A stretch of 64,000 nucleotides of DNA. Source: Trichobilharzia regenti (taxonomy: Eukaryota > Platyhelminthes > Trematoda > Strigeidida > Schistosomatidae). The position numbers and the translations under genes are program-made. How positions within the stretch are numbered: the first letter of the stretch is position 1; every line of letters begins with the position of its first letter. The notes below the pieces were generated by a model. That model worked only from the letters and a program-made list of their open reading frames with translations. It was not told the DNA's origin and made no database searches. Below are positions 63,930 to 64,000 of the stretch, piece by piece. The DNA is taken from positions 121,983,809 to 122,047,808 of the forward strand of contig OX235264.1 in NCBI GenBank assembly GCA_944472135.2. Direction: 5' to 3'.

Positions 63930-64000
63930 TATTCTTTGTATCCTATCCCGACGGGCATTACTAGCTGATATAGGTGCAGGTTGGAAAAGAGCCAGTGGTG
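63930..64000 (+). pseudogene. LINE family 2 piece at window edge
   Basis: CGACGGGCATTACTAGCTG and GGTTGGAAAAGAGCCAG match the [14 protein letters not shown] region of the family. It continues beyond the window. Confidence 0.6.

Overview
The window looks like repeat-rich genomic DNA of a blood fluke (Schistosomatidae). The reasons are AT-rich sequence with long introns, several families of Penelope-like elements (PLEs, reverse transcriptase plus GIY-YIG endonuclease), a Merlin DNA transposon, tRNA-derived SINEs carrying hammerhead-ribozyme motifs of the schistosome SM-alpha kind, and two non-LTR (LINE) families. The genus and species are my inference; nothing here fixes them.

One host gene is visible. 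It is a GTPBP2-like translational GTPase on the minus strand. Five exons (62775-62524, 52530-52145, 48178-47722, 38318-37494, 24171-23365) join with consistent phases into 908 codons plus a stop. The 5' exons lie to the right of the window. Introns of 4 to 13 kb are filled with transposons. The protein has all GTPase motifs, two low-complexity insertions in the C-terminal half and a long Asn/Ser-rich tail.

Layout. 1-10576: a tandem duplication with a 6255-bp period; each unit holds a broken PLE, a solo LTR and a 53-bp minisatellite. 10560-16300: LINE and PLE debris, including a U6 snRNA copy fused to a SINE. 13780-30870: a large interrupted inverted repeat whose arms carry a Merlin transposon and LINE/PLE pieces and whose spacer holds the last exon of the host gene. 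31000-37490: SINEs, PLE ends and two LINE copies. 37494-38318: exon 4. 38440-47720: PLE fold-back derivatives, an SM-alpha-like ribozyme SINE, solo LTRs and a LINE. 47722-48178: exon 3. 48290-52140: LINE with SINE insertions. 52145-52530: exon 2. 52680-62520: SINEs, LINE and PLE fragments, solo LTRs. 62524-62775: exon 1 of those visible. 62880-64000: SINEs and a LINE edge.

No transposon in the window looks intact. Reading frames in the mobile elements are broken by stops, shifts and nested insertions, and the nesting order gives a relative chronology. No prokaryotic features, CRISPR arrays or functional tRNA genes were seen.
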